Shown here: positions 6,093-6,516 of the stretch, in pieces | How positions within the stretch are numbered: the stretch's first letter is position 1 | Layout: every line of letters begins with the position of its first letter | Source of the DNA: Rhodospirillaceae bacterium | GTDB taxonomy: Bacteria > Pseudomonadota > Alphaproteobacteria > SP197 | Length of the DNA: 6,516 nt | Direction of reading: 5' to 3' | Assembly (NCBI GenBank): GCA_018700655.1 | Contig: JABIUG010000519.1 | Location: forward strand, 1 to 6,516 | The notes under the pieces: generated by a model | Told to the model about the DNA's origin: nothing | Databases searched by the model: none | Seen by the model: only the letters and a program-made list of their open reading frames with translations | Position numbers and translations under genes: made by a program

Positions 6093-6515
6093 TCAGGGTT
6101 CCAGTCCCAGGTATTCGACGAGTTCGGGAATCGAGCGGTCATCGAGCAGTTCGCCGGTCGGGCTTGACGCCAGGATGTGCCCCTCATGCACGAAGGCGGT
6201 TGTCTGGGCGACACGGCGGGCATCGCCGGGATCGTGGCTGACCATCACGACCGTCATGCCGGTATCGCGGCGCAGGGTATCGACGAGATCAAGCATGTCG
6301 CGGCGCAGGGCAGGGCCCAGGGCGGCGAAGGGTTCATCGAGTAGCAACAGCTCGCGGCGCATGACGAGCGCGCGGGCGATCGCGACCCGCTGGCGTTCGC
6401 CACCAGAGAGATTGCGCGGCAGGCGCTGTTCCTTGCCCGCCAAACCGACCCGTTCGAGCGCTTCGGCGACATCGCGGTTCTGTTCGCGCGAGAGACGCAG
6501 GCCGGGGTCGAGACC
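6093..6515 (-). CDS. thiQ: Thiamine ABC transporter ATP-binding protein ThiQ, C-terminal part, 5' end outside window
   Basis: About 140 C-terminal residues of an ABC ATPase are visible; the frame stays open through the right edge, so Walker A and the Q-loop lie outside. Seen are the signature LSGGERQ (fragment residues 36-42), Walker B LLLLDEP (56-62) and the switch histidine in VSHD (His94). GLDPGLRLS at the start of the fragment and DEPFAALGPALRRDML are close to my recollection of enterobacterial ThiQ, the ATPase of the ThiBPQ thiamine/TPP importer at the inner membrane face. A related thiamine-precursor or iron importer is less likely. The D-loop Asp expected after AAL is Gly67 (codon 6315-6317); this may be a lineage trait. 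The TTG at 6443 is an internal Leu codon, not a start. If the usual thiBPQ order holds, thiP and thiB would lie to the right. The gene converges with the amidohydrolase across ten bases. Confidence 0.82.
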   Translation of the reverse strand, partial: GLDPGLRLSREQNRDVAEALERVGLAGKEQRLPRNLSGGERQRVAIARALVMRRELLLLDEPFAALGPALRRDMLDLVDTLRRDTGMTVVMVSHDPGDARRVAQTTAFVHEGHILASSPTGELLDDRSIPELVEYLGLEP

Positions 6516-6516
6516 C

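Noticed and set aside
6441..6443. TTG as a start codon for a short 116-residue ABC protein
   Set aside because: The same frame stays open to the window edge and encodes ThiQ-like sequence upstream (GLDPGLRLS), so the TTG is an internal Leu codon.
1..6516. CRISPR array, tRNA, rRNA, insertion sequence or phage and defence genes
   Set aside because: No spaced direct repeats, cloverleaf-like or rRNA sequence, transposase or integrase motifs, or terminal inverted repeats were seen by eye on either strand.

Overview
The window is GC-rich and densely coded. It suggests a proteobacterium, most likely an alphaproteobacterium. This is inferred from composition, from a ThiQ-type thiamine importer ATPase, and from a haem-less cystathionine beta-synthase carrying CBS domains; no rRNA or other decisive taxonomic marker is present.

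Layout, left to right. Positions 1-13 look like the last codons and stop of an upstream plus-strand gene. An amidase-signature enzyme (38-1462, +) follows. A 152-base gap holds only a doubtful 25-codon hydrophobic ORF, and then comes an M19 (renal dipeptidase family) metallohydrolase homologue (1615-2628, +). The cystathionine beta-synthase gene (2701-4068, -) converges on it. Across an 80-base divergent intergenic region lies a two-gene plus-strand operon: a Nudix hydrolase (4149-4574) whose stop overlaps the start of an ATZ/TRZ-type amidohydrolase (4571-6082) as ATGA. The C-terminal part of thiQ (6093-6515, -) converges on that operon after 10 bases and runs off the right edge.

Three of the genes encode hydrolases of amide, peptide or amidine-type bonds (amidase, M19, amidohydrolase), and the Nudix enzyme adds a pyrophosphohydrolase. 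This fits small-molecule catabolism or salvage of nitrogen compounds, but no substrate can be read from the sequence. The cystathionine beta-synthase belongs to sulfur amino-acid metabolism and ThiQ to thiamine uptake.

I see no CRISPR array, transposase, integrase, tRNA or phage gene, and no convincing undescribed system. The points most worth checking are the altered metal-site motif of the M19 protein, the coupled Nudix-amidohydrolase pair beside thiQ, and a 12-base repeat suggesting that the gene cut off on the left may end like the amidohydrolase.
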